Assembly (NCBI GenBank): GCA_902612575.1
Contig: CACMDZ010000004.1
Location: forward strand, 1-64,000
DNA length: 64,000 nucleotides
Direction of reading: 5' to 3'
Source of the DNA: an uncultured Pelagibacteraceae bacterium
Lineage (GTDB): Bacteria > Pseudomonadota > Alphaproteobacteria > Pelagibacterales > Pelagibacteraceae
Positions within the stretch are counted from its first letter, which is position 1, and the number at the start of each line of letters is the position of its first letter. The notes under the pieces were generated by a model. That model saw only the letters and a list, made by a program, of their open reading frames with translations. It had not been told where the DNA came from and made no database searches. This document shows, in pieces, positions 1 through 9,913 of this stretch. The position numbers and the translations under genes are program-made.

Positions 1-61
1 AAGGTTTTTTAATGGAAATAATTGATTTCCAAGTATAAAAAATAATTTCATTATTATTTAT

Positions 62-772
62 ATGTCAGAAAAATATCTAATTGTCGGTGCGACAGGTTCT
101 ATCGGATCTAATTTAGCAGAACAAATGCATTCTTCTGGGAGAGAAATTCACTTAGTTGGCAGAGATGAAGATCAACTCCAAAATCTATCAGAAAAATTAA
201 ACTCTCCATATACTGTTGCAGATGTCTTGCAGGATGGATTTGTCGATAAGATAAAATCAGATATTTCAGAAATTAAGGGTTTAGCTTATTGTGTTGGTTC
301 AATAGATCTAAAGCCCTTAAAATTGGCAACAGAAAATGATTTTAATAAATGCATGAAACTAAATTTTTATTCAGCTGTAGATTTAATTAAAGGATATCAA
401 GATAATCTAAAACAAAATAATGGTTCAATTGTTTTATTTTCAACTGTAGCTGCTCAAAAAGGTTTCACAAATCACTCAATTATTGCATCGACCAAAGCAG
501 CAATTGAGGGTTTAACAGTTTCTTTAGCTGCAGAATTTGCGCCTAACATAAGAGTAAATAGTATTGCACTAAGTCTAACAAATTCTAAAATTGCTGAACC
601 AATGTTGAAAAATGTAGCTCTCGCACAAGGAATAGCCAAAGCACATCCACTTAAGAGATTAGGAGAGGGCAAAGATGGTGCAGCACTTGCTAAATTTTTA
701 CTTACAGAAGAAAGTTCTTGGGTAACAGGACAAATCATTGCTGTTGATGGAGGAAGATCAAAACTTTCTTAA
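62..772 (+). CDS. SDR family oxidoreductase
   Basis: ORF; GATGSIG nucleotide-binding motif, C-terminal VTGQIIAVDGG typical of SDRs. Confidence 0.9.
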   Translation: MSEKYLIVGATGSIGSNLAEQMHSSGREIHLVGRDEDQLQNLSEKLNSPYTVADVLQDGFVDKIKSDISEIKGLAYCVGSIDLKPLKLATENDFNKCMKLNFYSAVDLIKGYQDNLKQNNGSIVLFSTVAAQKGFTNHSIIASTKAAIEGLTVSLAAEFAPNIRVNSIALSLTNSKIAEPMLKNVALAQGIAKAHPLKRLGEGKDGAALAKFLLTEESSWVTGQIIAVDGGRSKLS

Positions 773-773
773 A

Positions 774-1838
774 GTGAAAATAAAATTTTTAATTATAATC
801 TTAACTCTATTATTCGCCTCAAATTCCTACTGTGAGAAAATAGCTTTAGAAAAATTAGTAGAATTAGACTCTCCATGGGGATCTTCTTTTATTAGTAATA
901 ATGAAATTATAGTAACAGAGAAAAGTGGAAAAATAAAAATAGTAGATATTTTCACTAATCAAATACAAGAAGTGGATCATCAACTTGACTTTGTGGTTCA
1001 TGGTCAAGGAGGATTGTTAGATATAATTCATAAAGATAATATTGTTTGGATCTCTTACACTGAAGACAGAGGTAACTATAAAACTAGTACATCAATAGCT
1101 AGAGCAGAATTAAATAAAAAAAAATTAGTGTTTAAAAATATTTTCCAGGCTAATCCACCAATTGATTCAGGATATCATTTTGGCTCAAGGCTAGCTATTA
1201 AGGACAATTATATTTACGCTTCTGCTGGTGAAAGAGGGCAAGGTATGATTGCGCAGGATGCATCAAAGCATCCCGGAAGTATAATTAGAGTCCATTTAGA
1301 TGGGAGCATTCCAAATGATAATCCAAAGTTTGAAGGTAAATCAGATTGGTTACCAGAAATTTATCAAATAGGAATAAGAAATCCACAAGGTATGGTGCTA
1401 TCTGCATTTGATGGAAAAGTCTACATAAGCAACCACGGTGCTAAAGGAGGCGACTGGTTTGGTGAGGTTAAAAAAGGAGAAAATTATGGATGGAAAATAC
1501 TTGGATGGGGTGGAAAAAATTATTCTGGAATTCCAATTGGTCCAAAATGGAAACCTGGTTTCACAAAAGCCATTCAGTATTGGGTACCATCAATTGCTAC
1601 AAGTGCAATAACTATATATAAAGGCAAAGAGTTTGAAGAGTGGAATGGTCATGCCTTAATAACTTCACTAAAAGACAAGTCTTTAAGAAAATTGATATTT
1701 AATGATTTATCTAATGTTAGGGAAGATATTATTTTTAAAAATAAAATTGGAAGAATAAGAGATATCCAAGTCCACCCTTCAAATGGCAAAATTTACTTCT
1801 TAAGCCAAGATGCAATGTGGTTAATGCAAAAAAAATAG
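774..1838 (+). CDS. PQQ-dependent sugar (glucose/sorbosone-type) dehydrogenase, exported
   Basis: ORF 738-1838; GTG at 774 gives a signal peptide (KIKFLIIILTLLFASNSYC); GIRNPQG and beta-propeller motifs. Confidence 0.8.
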   Translation: MKIKFLIIILTLLFASNSYCEKIALEKLVELDSPWGSSFISNNEIIVTEKSGKIKIVDIFTNQIQEVDHQLDFVVHGQGGLLDIIHKDNIVWISYTEDRGNYKTSTSIARAELNKKKLVFKNIFQANPPIDSGYHFGSRLAIKDNYIYASAGERGQGMIAQDASKHPGSIIRVHLDGSIPNDNPKFEGKSDWLPEIYQIGIRNPQGMVLSAFDGKVYISNHGAKGGDWFGEVKKGENYGWKILGWGGKNYSGIPIGPKWKPGFTKAIQYWVPSIATSAITIYKGKEFEEWNGHALITSLKDKSLRKLIFNDLSNVREDIIFKNKIGRIRDIQVHPSNGKIYFLSQDAMWLMQKK

Positions 1839-1853
1839 TATATAGTAGGGTAA

Positions 1854-2957
1854 ATGGATGATGTAGTTATAGTTGGTGGAGGTATCATTGGTGCTGCTAC
1901 GGCTTACTTTATGTCTTTAGAGGGGCGAAAAGTAAAGGTAATTGAGAGAGATCCTACTTATAAGACTGCCTCATTTCCACTTTCATTAGGTGGTTTTAGA
2001 AGACAATTTTATCAAAAGGAAAATATTCTTTTAGGTAAATTTGCTAGAGAGTTTATTTTTAAAATTCCTGAATTACTTAAAACACAAAAAAATCCAAACC
2101 CAACAGCTAGCATGGTCCCGAATGGTTACTTATTGATGTTTGGACCAGAACATGCAGAAGAACAATACAGAGCTTTAGAGAATCATAAAGAGTGTGATGC
2201 TGGCACAAAAAATATTAAGGGCTCTGAATTAAATAAAATTTTTCCGTATATTAATGATGAAGGAATAGAAACAGCTACATACACTGATAACAAAAGTGAG
2301 GGATGGATAGATCCTTTTATGTTTCATAGCGCATTAAAAAGTAAGTCTATAGAGCTTGGTGCTGAATTTATAAAAGGCGAAGTTAAAGATTTATCCGAAC
2401 TTAATGCAAAGACAATTATTTCTGCAGCAGGTTGTTGGACAAAAGAACTGTTATCGGATATCCCAGTGGAACCTCAAAAACATACAGTTTTTAGAGTCAA
2501 ATGTCCTAAACATTTTCCTGATATGCCATTGACTGGGGATTTAACTACTGGTGTTTATTGGAGACCAGAGGGAAAGGAATTTTTAGCTGGTTCACCGATA
2601 TCTGTGTTTAATGCAAAAGATTTAGAACCAGCTTGGAATGATTTTGAGGAATTAGTTTGGCCTGCTTTAGCAAAAAGAGTACCAGCTTTTGAAGAACTTA
2701 AATTAACAGGAGGATGGGCAGGATTTTATGATTGTAATAAGTTAGATAACAATGCAGTTGTTGGAAAACATCCAAAGTATGAAAATGTTTATTTAGCTTC
2801 TGGATTTACGGGCAGAGGTTTAATGCAAGCCCCAGGTATTGGTAGAGCACTAACTGAGTTAATAACAACTGGCAGTTACCAATCAATAGATATAAGTGTT
2901 TTTGATGTTGAGAGAGTTTTAAAAAGTAATGCTAGACCTGAGCCTTACGTATTATAA
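1854..2957 (+). CDS. FAD-dependent oxidoreductase (DAO/sarcosine oxidase-like)
   Basis: N-terminal VVIVGGGIIGAATAYFMS Rossmann motif; C-terminal ASGFTGRGLMQAPGIGRALTELI. Confidence 0.85.
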   Translation: MDDVVIVGGGIIGAATAYFMSLEGRKVKVIERDPTYKTASFPLSLGGFRRQFYQKENILLGKFAREFIFKIPELLKTQKNPNPTASMVPNGYLLMFGPEHAEEQYRALENHKECDAGTKNIKGSELNKIFPYINDEGIETATYTDNKSEGWIDPFMFHSALKSKSIELGAEFIKGEVKDLSELNAKTIISAAGCWTKELLSDIPVEPQKHTVFRVKCPKHFPDMPLTGDLTTGVYWRPEGKEFLAGSPISVFNAKDLEPAWNDFEELVWPALAKRVPAFEELKLTGGWAGFYDCNKLDNNAVVGKHPKYENVYLASGFTGRGLMQAPGIGRALTELITTGSYQSIDISVFDVERVLKSNARPEPYVL

Positions 2958-3131
2958 TTTTTTAACATAATAGCCTAGAAAACCATTAAAAGTAGATACA
3001 GCCAAAATTAATAATTGTCCTTTAAATGAATAAAATTCAAAAGATGGATAGAAACTTATAACAATAGAGAAAAAAAGATAAGTTAAAATAAAAGGTTTGT
3101 AAAATTTTTTAAAAAAATAAATAATTTTCAT
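2952..3131 (-). CDS. Small membrane protein, 59 aa, hypothetical
   Basis: Own reading, not in ORF track: MKIIYFFKKFYKPFILTYLFFSIVISFYPSFEFYSFKGQLLILAVSTFNGFLGYYVKKL*; abuts the stop of the DMT gene (TAAATG); two hydrophobic stretches. Confidence 0.5.
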   Translation of the reverse strand: MKIIYFFKKFYKPFILTYLFFSIVISFYPSFEFYSFKGQLLILAVSTFNGFLGYYVKKL

Positions 3132-3980
3132 TTACTTTCTTGTTGCAATATAAACACCTATAGTTGCTAAAACAAAACCTATTACATCTATATTTGATAG
3201 TTTTTCTCCAAGAAATAAATAAGCCATAACAGCTGTTGTAGGAGGAACAAGAAAAAATAATGTTGAAGTCTTACTTACTGAACCTGCTTTTATTAAAAAC
3301 ATTAAAATTGTAAAAGCCCCAAAAGACACCAGTACAATCTGATGTGTCATTCCTAATATGAATCCTGTTGAAAAGTTAATATATGGAGTTTCTAAAAATA
3401 ATATTAAAATCAGATTAAAAATACAGCCACCAAATGCTTGAAAACCATTATTTACTGACAAAGGAACATTCCCACTCAATTTTTTTTGCCACAAGGTCCC
3501 TGTAGTGATTGCTGTAAGGGCAATAAAACAAGTGATAATTCCATCTTTGGGAAACTCATTTCCAAAATCAATTCCAAGTACTAATAAGGAACCAACAAAT
3601 CCAAAAACTATACCAACCCACTGCCTCCATCCAATAACTTCCTTATAAATTGGTCCTGATAATAAATTTGTTAAAATAGGTTGTAGAGTAACAATTAATG
3701 CGACTACACTTGCAGGAACCCCCACATGAAAGGCGTACCAACAACCACCAAGATACAATCCATGAAATAATACGCCTGTAGTAATACTTTCTAGGATATA
3801 TCTTATTTTTGTAAAAATTATTTCTTTTCTAAATAGTGCAAATAAAAAAAATCCTATGGTTACAATTCCAAATCTAAAAGTAAGCGCTGCAAATGGAGAC
3901 GCGTTCTGAACTATAATATCACCTGATATGAATGCAGATGACCATAATAGTATAAATAGCAAAGGAAAGGTTTTTATCAT
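3132..3980 (-). CDS. DMT/EamA family transporter
   Basis: Ten hydrophobic segments, EamA-like sequence. Confidence 0.85.
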   Translation of the reverse strand: MIKTFPLLFILLWSSAFISGDIIVQNASPFAALTFRFGIVTIGFFLFALFRKEIIFTKIRYILESITTGVLFHGLYLGGCWYAFHVGVPASVVALIVTLQPILTNLLSGPIYKEVIGWRQWVGIVFGFVGSLLVLGIDFGNEFPKDGIITCFIALTAITTGTLWQKKLSGNVPLSVNNGFQAFGGCIFNLILILFLETPYINFSTGFILGMTHQIVLVSFGAFTILMFLIKAGSVSKTSTLFFLVPPTTAVMAYLFLGEKLSNIDVIGFVLATIGVYIATRK

Positions 3981-4013
3981 TACAAAGGATTTATGTTGTC
4001 ATAAATTTTTCAA

Positions 4014-5021
4014 CTAAATTTTGACAAGCATTTTACCAGTATTTTTTCCCTTTAATAAATCTATAAATGATTTTGGGGCACTCTCAATTCCTGTATAAAT
4101 AGTTTCTTTAAATTTTACTTTACCTTCAGTTAACCATTTCAACATATCAGTTTCAAATGGCTCTCTTTCATTTTCATGATCAAATATTAAAAATCCTTTA
4201 ATGGTAAGTCTTTTAACAAGTACGTGTGCCATATTTTTTATTCCAGATCCTGGTGTTGTTACATTCATCTGAGAAATTCTACCACAAACAACTATACGAC
4301 CAAAATTTTTCATTTGGAAAATAGTGGACTCCAAAAAATCACCTCCAACATTATCAAAATAAAGATCAAATCCATCAGGACAAACTTCTTTTAAATGTAA
4401 CACAAGATTTTCTACTTTTTTATAATTGAAAGCATAATCAACTTTTAATTCATTTTTTAACCAATCAACTTTTTCATCAGAACCAGTGCTCGCAATAACT
4501 TTACAACCAAGATTTTTTGCAATTTGACAAACTGTCGAACCAACACTACCTCCAGCTGAAGATACTAAAACTGTCTGCCCAGCTTTTAATTCTCCATGTT
4601 TTAATAGTCCGATGTATGCAGTATGTCCAGTCATACCAAGAGGACCTAAATAAGATTGTATGGGTATGTTAATAGGTTTAAGCTTTTTTAGTTTATCACC
4701 ATTACAAACAAAATTATCTCTCATACCTTGGTCGCTAAATACTAAATCACCAACATTAAAACTTTTATCATTTGAAATCTCTACTTTGCCAATTGCATAT
4801 CCTTCCATTTCCTCGCCAATTTTAAATGGTGGTTTATAATTTTTTCTTTCGGTCATTCTTGCTCTCATATACGGATCAACTGATATCCATGAATTTGAGA
4901 CTAATATATTTTTTTCATTATTAATTGATATTTCTTTTGATTTTATCTCAAAATCAGTTTCTTTTGGTAAGCCTGTTGGAATATAATTTTTTAAAGCTAC
5001 ATATTTGCTGATTATAGCCAC
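4014..5021 (-). CDS. NADP-dependent oxidoreductase, MDR/zinc-free alcohol dehydrogenase-like
   Basis: GPLGMTGHTAYIGLL, VLVSSAGGSVGSTVCQIAKNLGCKVIAS. Confidence 0.88.
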   Translation of the reverse strand: MAIISKYVALKNYIPTGLPKETDFEIKSKEISINNEKNILVSNSWISVDPYMRARMTERKNYKPPFKIGEEMEGYAIGKVEISNDKSFNVGDLVFSDQGMRDNFVCNGDKLKKLKPINIPIQSYLGPLGMTGHTAYIGLLKHGELKAGQTVLVSSAGGSVGSTVCQIAKNLGCKVIASTGSDEKVDWLKNELKVDYAFNYKKVENLVLHLKEVCPDGFDLYFDNVGGDFLESTIFQMKNFGRIVVCGRISQMNVTTPGSGIKNMAHVLVKRLTIKGFLIFDHENEREPFETDMLKWLTEGKVKFKETIYTGIESAPKSFIDLLKGKNTGKMLVKI

Positions 5022-5022
5022 T

Positions 5023-5601
5023 TTAAGACCCCCAAATATTATTTAATATTGCCTCACGCCTACACGCCTTTTTATATCTTAAATAATTAACAAAATTTAT
5101 TTGGTAATAATCCTGATGGAAAGCTTCAGCTTTATAAAATTTTTCAAATTTTCTAACGTATGTTACTACTTTTTTTTTAAATTTTTTTTCTATTTCCTTA
5201 ATACTATTTTCTATTAAATTTTTTTGTTTCTCGTTCTGGTAAAATGCTACAGATCTGTAGCTGTATCCTTTATCACAAAACTGTCCTGCAGCATCAAATG
5301 GATCGATATTTACCCAAAATTCTTCTAAAAGTTTTTCATAGCTGACAACTTCTGGAATATATATCACTTCAATAACTTCAAAATGACCTGTATTTCCATA
5401 TGTGACTTCTTTATAAGTTGGATTTTCTGTAGAGCCACCTGAGTACCCAGAAATAACTTTTGAAACACCAAGAATATTTTCAAATGATTCTTCCATGCAC
5501 CAAAAGCACCCACCAGCAAAATAAGCTCTTTCAAAATTTGGTGAATTTGCAAAGCTCGTTGAAGTAAGTAATAAGAAAATAATTGATAAAAATTTTTTCA
5601 T
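5023..5601 (-). CDS. msrA: Peptide-methionine (S)-S-oxide reductase, with signal peptide
   Basis: GGCFWCMEE active site; GYSGG, NPTYKEV, GHFEVIEV. Confidence 0.95.
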   Translation of the reverse strand: MKKFLSIIFLLLTSTSFANSPNFERAYFAGGCFWCMEESFENILGVSKVISGYSGGSTENPTYKEVTYGNTGHFEVIEVIYIPEVVSYEKLLEEFWVNIDPFDAAGQFCDKGYSYRSVAFYQNEKQKNLIENSIKEIEKKFKKKVVTYVRKFEKFYKAEAFHQDYYQINFVNYLRYKKACRREAILNNIWGS

Positions 5602-5642
5602 TAAAGGTAGCTATCTGGTTTATTCATAGCTTACCTTTAATG
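5599..5642 (-). promoter_or_regulatory. Hairpin containing the msrA start codon and an 8-codon upstream ORF
   Basis: CATTAAAGGTAGCTAT / ATAGCTTACCTTTAATG inverted repeat, one bulge; uORF MNKPDSYL* (5627-5601) ends TAATG at the msrA ATG. Confidence 0.6.
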
Positions 5643-5658
5643 ATTTGTATTTAAAACT

Positions 5659-6858
5659 CTATTTTTTTTGATATTTTGCCGCTTCTTCAGAACCGCCAGT
5701 AGCACTTCCTTTACTATAAGAATGTGCACCCATACCTGCTAATTGTCCATCCTTAACAATTAAGTATTGGTTACGTATTTCACTACCTTCAAAAAAACAT
5801 TCTAAAATTTCTCTAACACCATCAGCATATCTAGCTTGTGCTGAAAGAGAAGTTCCAGAAGTATGAGGTGTCATTCCATGATTTGGCATCGTTCTCCAAA
5901 CATGATCATTTGGTGCTGGTTGTGGAAACCATACATCGCCAGCGTATCCGCTTAATTGACCACTTTTTAATGCTTTAGCAATCGCGTCTCTGTTACAAAT
6001 TTTACCTCTAGCAGTATTCACAATGTATGCACCTTTTTTCATCTTACTAATCATTGCATCATCAAATAAATTTTCTGTTTCAGGGTGTAGTGGACAATTT
6101 ATAGTTACCACATCACAAACTTTAACCATCGACTCCACTGTTTCATGAAAAGTTAAATTTAACTCTTTTTCAACAGATTCAGGCAATCTATGTCTGTCAA
6201 AGTAATGAAGATGTACATCAAAAGGTTTCATTTTCCTTAAAGCATCCAATCCAATTCTTCCAGCTGCAACAGTTCCAATATGCATTCCCTCAACGTCATA
6301 GGATCTTTGAACAGCATCTGCTATGTTCCAACCACCTTCATTAACTATTCTGTGTTGATTATGGTAATCTCTTACCAAAGATACAATCATCATTACAATA
6401 TGTTCAGCAACCGATCTTGAGTTACAGAATGTGACCTCTACAACATCAATTTTATTATCCATTGCTGCTTGTAAATCTACGTGATCTGACCCAATTCCTG
6501 CAGTGACTGCCATCTTTAAATTTTTTGCTTTTGCAATTCTCTCTTTAGTTAAATAATAAGGAAAGAAAGGTTGAGAGATCACTATATCTGCATCTACAAT
6601 ATGTTTATCAGCCTCGCATCCTTCTCCATCTTTGCTATTAGTTACAATTAGCTCATGGCCGTTACTTTCCAAAAATTTTCTTAATCCTAATTCTCCAGAT
6701 ACACAGCCTAGCAATTCTCCTGGTGTAAAATCTCTACCCTTTGGACTTGGTAAAGTCATCCCATCAGGGTATTTTTCTAGTTTTGGAAGATCTGATAAGG
6801 CATAAGACTTAGGCATACCACCTTTAGGATCATCATATAACACACAAAGTACTTTCAT
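5659..6858 (-). CDS. NAD-dependent formate dehydrogenase
   Basis: Full-length D-2-hydroxyacid dehydrogenase fold with FDH-type motifs (VTAGIGSDHVDL, AEHIVMMI, GDVWFPQPAPNDHVWRTMPNHGMTPH). Confidence 0.93.
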   Translation of the reverse strand: MKVLCVLYDDPKGGMPKSYALSDLPKLEKYPDGMTLPSPKGRDFTPGELLGCVSGELGLRKFLESNGHELIVTNSKDGEGCEADKHIVDADIVISQPFFPYYLTKERIAKAKNLKMAVTAGIGSDHVDLQAAMDNKIDVVEVTFCNSRSVAEHIVMMIVSLVRDYHNQHRIVNEGGWNIADAVQRSYDVEGMHIGTVAAGRIGLDALRKMKPFDVHLHYFDRHRLPESVEKELNLTFHETVESMVKVCDVVTINCPLHPETENLFDDAMISKMKKGAYIVNTARGKICNRDAIAKALKSGQLSGYAGDVWFPQPAPNDHVWRTMPNHGMTPHTSGTSLSAQARYADGVREILECFFEGSEIRNQYLIVKDGQLAGMGAHSYSKGSATGGSEEAAKYQKK

Positions 6859-6955
6859 TTTATCTCCTAATATTTAAGTTTAAAATTTCTCTATATAGAT
6901 ATTTTCTAAACAAAGTTTAGCACAATTGGAACATCAATCAAATGAATAGTAAATA

Positions 6956-7417
6956 TTAAGGATATTTCTTTTGAGCAACAAATTTATTTAGAAGAATTCC
7001 AAATACTATTATTATCAGACATCCAGTAAGTATTGGGGACAAGAGATATTCAAAAGATACTGATCCTAATATGACTATAATGGGGTTTCCTCCTGCAGGT
7101 GGATGAGTTACGTCTAAAAATATCATTAATCCAACTCCAAAACCTACAGCCAATGGTATCATGATATAAATAGGTAAGGGAATATAATTATAAAATAAAA
7201 TTCCAATAGCAGAAGTAACTAAGTGACCAAATAATATATTTTTTGGTTTAGCAAAAGGACTCTCAGGATAGCCATACAAAAGAACCATTGAAGATCCAAA
7301 TGAAGCAATTAAAAAAAGACCAAAATTGGTCTTATAGGTTAATAATGTTAAAATACCAATTGTTATTGTAGAAAAAAAAGCTGCCAAAAGTGACTTATAA
7401 ATTTTATCTTTTGTCAT
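6956..7417 (-). CDS. HPP family membrane protein
   Basis: Hydrophobic, THPPAGGNPII motif. Confidence 0.85.
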   Translation of the reverse strand: MTKDKIYKSLLAAFFSTITIGILTLLTYKTNFGLFLIASFGSSMVLLYGYPESPFAKPKNILFGHLVTSAIGILFYNYIPLPIYIMIPLAVGFGVGLMIFLDVTHPPAGGNPIIVILGSVSFEYLLSPILTGCLIIIVFGILLNKFVAQKKYP

Positions 7418-7420
7418 TTA

Positions 7421-7813
7421 TTAAATTATTTTTTTTAAAGCTTTAATTGGTAATGTTATACAATCTTTTCTAGCAAAATTTTTTTTATTAAAAATTTTTT
7501 TAAAATCTCTCCATTCATTTGGAAATGAAATATTTTCTTTATCATTAAACTCTTCTAGTAATTTCAAAAAGTTTTTAATTTTGCTTTTACTTTTTCTTTT
7601 AAAATTTTTTGAAGCTATGTTTGCTGATGCATTGCAATATATACAAGATTGAGATTGATAGGTAAAATCTTTAATCATATTGTCTTTTATAATCAAAAAA
7701 ATTTCGATCTCGTCTCCACAAATTTGACTTTTGAACTTTGTTGAATGAGTGCAGTTTCTAATATATTTGTTATTTTTAGTATCAGAAGCTAATTTTAAAA
7801 TATTAATGTCCAT
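7421..7813 (-). CDS. NifU/SufU-like iron-sulfur scaffold-type protein
   Basis: ICGDEIEIFL, SCIYCNASANI and RKDCITLPIKAL match the three Cys positions of SufU-like proteins. Confidence 0.65.
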   Translation of the reverse strand: MDINILKLASDTKNNKYIRNCTHSTKFKSQICGDEIEIFLIIKDNMIKDFTYQSQSCIYCNASANIASKNFKRKSKSKIKNFLKLLEEFNDKENISFPNEWRDFKKIFNKKNFARKDCITLPIKALKKII

Positions 7814-7890
7814 TAATCTAAATTTTATTTGATTGTTATTATATAAATTTATATTTATATTTTCTTACTTCTTAAATAAAAAAATAGCAC

Positions 7891-8796
7891 ATGATTGATT
7901 TAAAAAATCCAAAAGTAGCCATTCCAATTGTCCTAATAGCTGGAATTTTCTGGTCATTTGGTCCTTATGTTGTAAGGCACATCGATCAGCCGGAGACAGT
8001 TCCATGGCAATATTTATTTACTAGAGGCTTAGTTATTTTTCTCTTATTAAATATGTATTTATTTCTTGAAGAAGGAAAAGACTTTTACAAGAATTATTTC
8101 AAGGTAGGTATATCTGGTTTTGTAGGAGGAATTGGCTTAGGAACTGCAATGATTACGTTCATATGGTCTATAACTAATACTACTGCAGCTATAACATTGC
8201 TTTGTCTTGCTGCTATGCCATTTATAGCTGCTTTGTTAGGTTTTTTATTCCTAAAGGAAAAAATCTCTTTAACAGTATGGGTTGCAATAATAGTAGCTGC
8301 AGTTGGTATTTGTATAATGGCTTTTGATAATTCGGAAAAAAATACTTTAACAGGATTAGTGTTTGGACTTATTTCTGCATTAGGTTTCTCAATTTTTTCA
8401 GTTTCACTAAGATGGAGAAAAGAAACACCAAAATTTACCACTGTTGCATTGGCTGGATTATTTTGTTTTTTGTTTTCTGCAGTAATGCTTATGAGTAATG
8501 GCGCTAGCTTTTTATCTACTGGTAAAAATGAAGCTTTATTTGCAACCCATGGAACTCTAGTTTGCATGGGATTAATCTTATATTCAATTGGATCTAAAAA
8601 TATTCCTGCAGCAGATCTAACTTTGCTATCTTTAACTGAAGTTATAGGTGGTATTTTTTGGGTATGGTTGCCATGGCTTGGAATTAATGAAGTGCCATCA
8701 ACAAATACTATAGTTGGTGGATTTTTTATTTTTATGTCAATTTTCTATTATAGTTTAATAATGCAATCCAATAGAAGATTTATAGGCTTAAATTAA
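7891..8796 (+). CDS. DMT/EamA family transporter
   Basis: Hydrophobic 10-TM EamA-like ORF. Confidence 0.85.
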   Translation: MIDLKNPKVAIPIVLIAGIFWSFGPYVVRHIDQPETVPWQYLFTRGLVIFLLLNMYLFLEEGKDFYKNYFKVGISGFVGGIGLGTAMITFIWSITNTTAAITLLCLAAMPFIAALLGFLFLKEKISLTVWVAIIVAAVGICIMAFDNSEKNTLTGLVFGLISALGFSIFSVSLRWRKETPKFTTVALAGLFCFLFSAVMLMSNGASFLSTGKNEALFATHGTLVCMGLILYSIGSKNIPAADLTLLSLTEVIGGIFWVWLPWLGINEVPSTNTIVGGFFIFMSIFYYSLIMQSNRRFIGLN

Positions 8797-8797
8797 C

Positions 8798-9913
8798 ATG
8801 AGTGATGAAAAAATAATTGTTAATAGTTGGAATGAATGGGATCCATTAAAACATGTTATAGTAGGAAAAGCAGATGGTACATGCATTCCAGCTCCTGAGC
8901 CAGCATTAGACGCAAAGGTTCCTGAAGATAGCGATATGAGAGGTCAATTTGGACCACGCACAAAAGATAGTGTAGATAAAGCAAATCAACTTTTAGATGA
9001 TTTCTCAGATATTTTAAGAAAAAGAGGAATTAAAGTTGATAGACCAGACCCTATTGATTTCAATCAAAAAATATCTACACCAGATTGGGCAGCAGAAACA
9101 ATGTTTGGATGTATGCCCCCAAGAGATGTGTTATTGACTGTTGGTAATGAAATCCTAGAAGCCACAATGAGTTATAGGTGTAGATGGTTTGAATATCTAT
9201 GCTACAGACCTTTGTTGAAGAAATATTATAATTCTGATTCTAATATGAGACATGAATCTGCACCAAAGCCAAGATTAACAGATGCTGATTATCGTAAAGA
9301 TTATCTTTCAGATAAAATTGGTATTCAAAAAAGGTTGGAATGGACTGAAAAAAAATATTTTGTAACAACTGAAGAGGAGCCATTATTTGATGCTGCTGAT
9401 GTTTTGAGATTTGGTAAGGATTTAGTTGTTCAACATGGTTTTACAACAAATTTAAAAGGAATTGATTGGTTAAAAAGACATTATAAAGATCACAGAGTAC
9501 ATGCTGTTAATTTTCCAGGTGACCCTTATCCTATTCATATAGATGCAACTTTTACACCTATAAAGGAGGGCTTGATTATTAATAATCCTCAAAGAAGACT
9601 TCCTAAAGAACAACGAAAATTATTTGAGGATAATGGATGGGAAATAGTCGATAGTGCTCAACCAGCGCATAACGAACCACCACCCTTATGTTATTCATCA
9701 ACTTGGTTATCAATGAATGTATTAGTTTTAGACTCAAAAACTGTATGTGTTGAAAAAAGTGAAATATACCAAGCAGAACAACTTGATAAATTGGGAATGG
9801 AGGTTCTTCCTATTGAATTAAGAGATGCTTATGCGTTCGGAGGTGGATTACACTGCTGCACGGCTGATGTATACCGAGAAGGTGAATTAAAAGACTATTT
9901 TCCAAAGCAATAA
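8798..9913 (+). CDS. Glycine amidinotransferase-like protein
   Basis: NSWNEWDPLKHVIVGKADG, DAADVLRFGKDLVVQ, GGGLHCCTADVYREG catalytic Cys region. Confidence 0.85.
   Translation: MSDEKIIVNSWNEWDPLKHVIVGKADGTCIPAPEPALDAKVPEDSDMRGQFGPRTKDSVDKANQLLDDFSDILRKRGIKVDRPDPIDFNQKISTPDWAAETMFGCMPPRDVLLTVGNEILEATMSYRCRWFEYLCYRPLLKKYYNSDSNMRHESAPKPRLTDADYRKDYLSDKIGIQKRLEWTEKKYFVTTEEEPLFDAADVLRFGKDLVVQHGFTTNLKGIDWLKRHYKDHRVHAVNFPGDPYPIHIDATFTPIKEGLIINNPQRRLPKEQRKLFEDNGWEIVDSAQPAHNEPPPLCYSSTWLSMNVLVLDSKTVCVEKSEIYQAEQLDKLGMEVLPIELRDAYAFGGGLHCCTADVYREGELKDYFPKQ

Noticed and set aside
472-738. 88-aa minus-strand ORF
   Set aside because: Antisense to the SDR gene, no family features.
5364-5552. 62-aa ORF inside msrA
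   Set aside because: Alternative frame of a well-supported msrA.
8094-8567. 157-aa minus-strand ORF
   Set aside because: Fully antisense to a clear EamA transporter; no recognisable domain, composition mirrors the sense strand.
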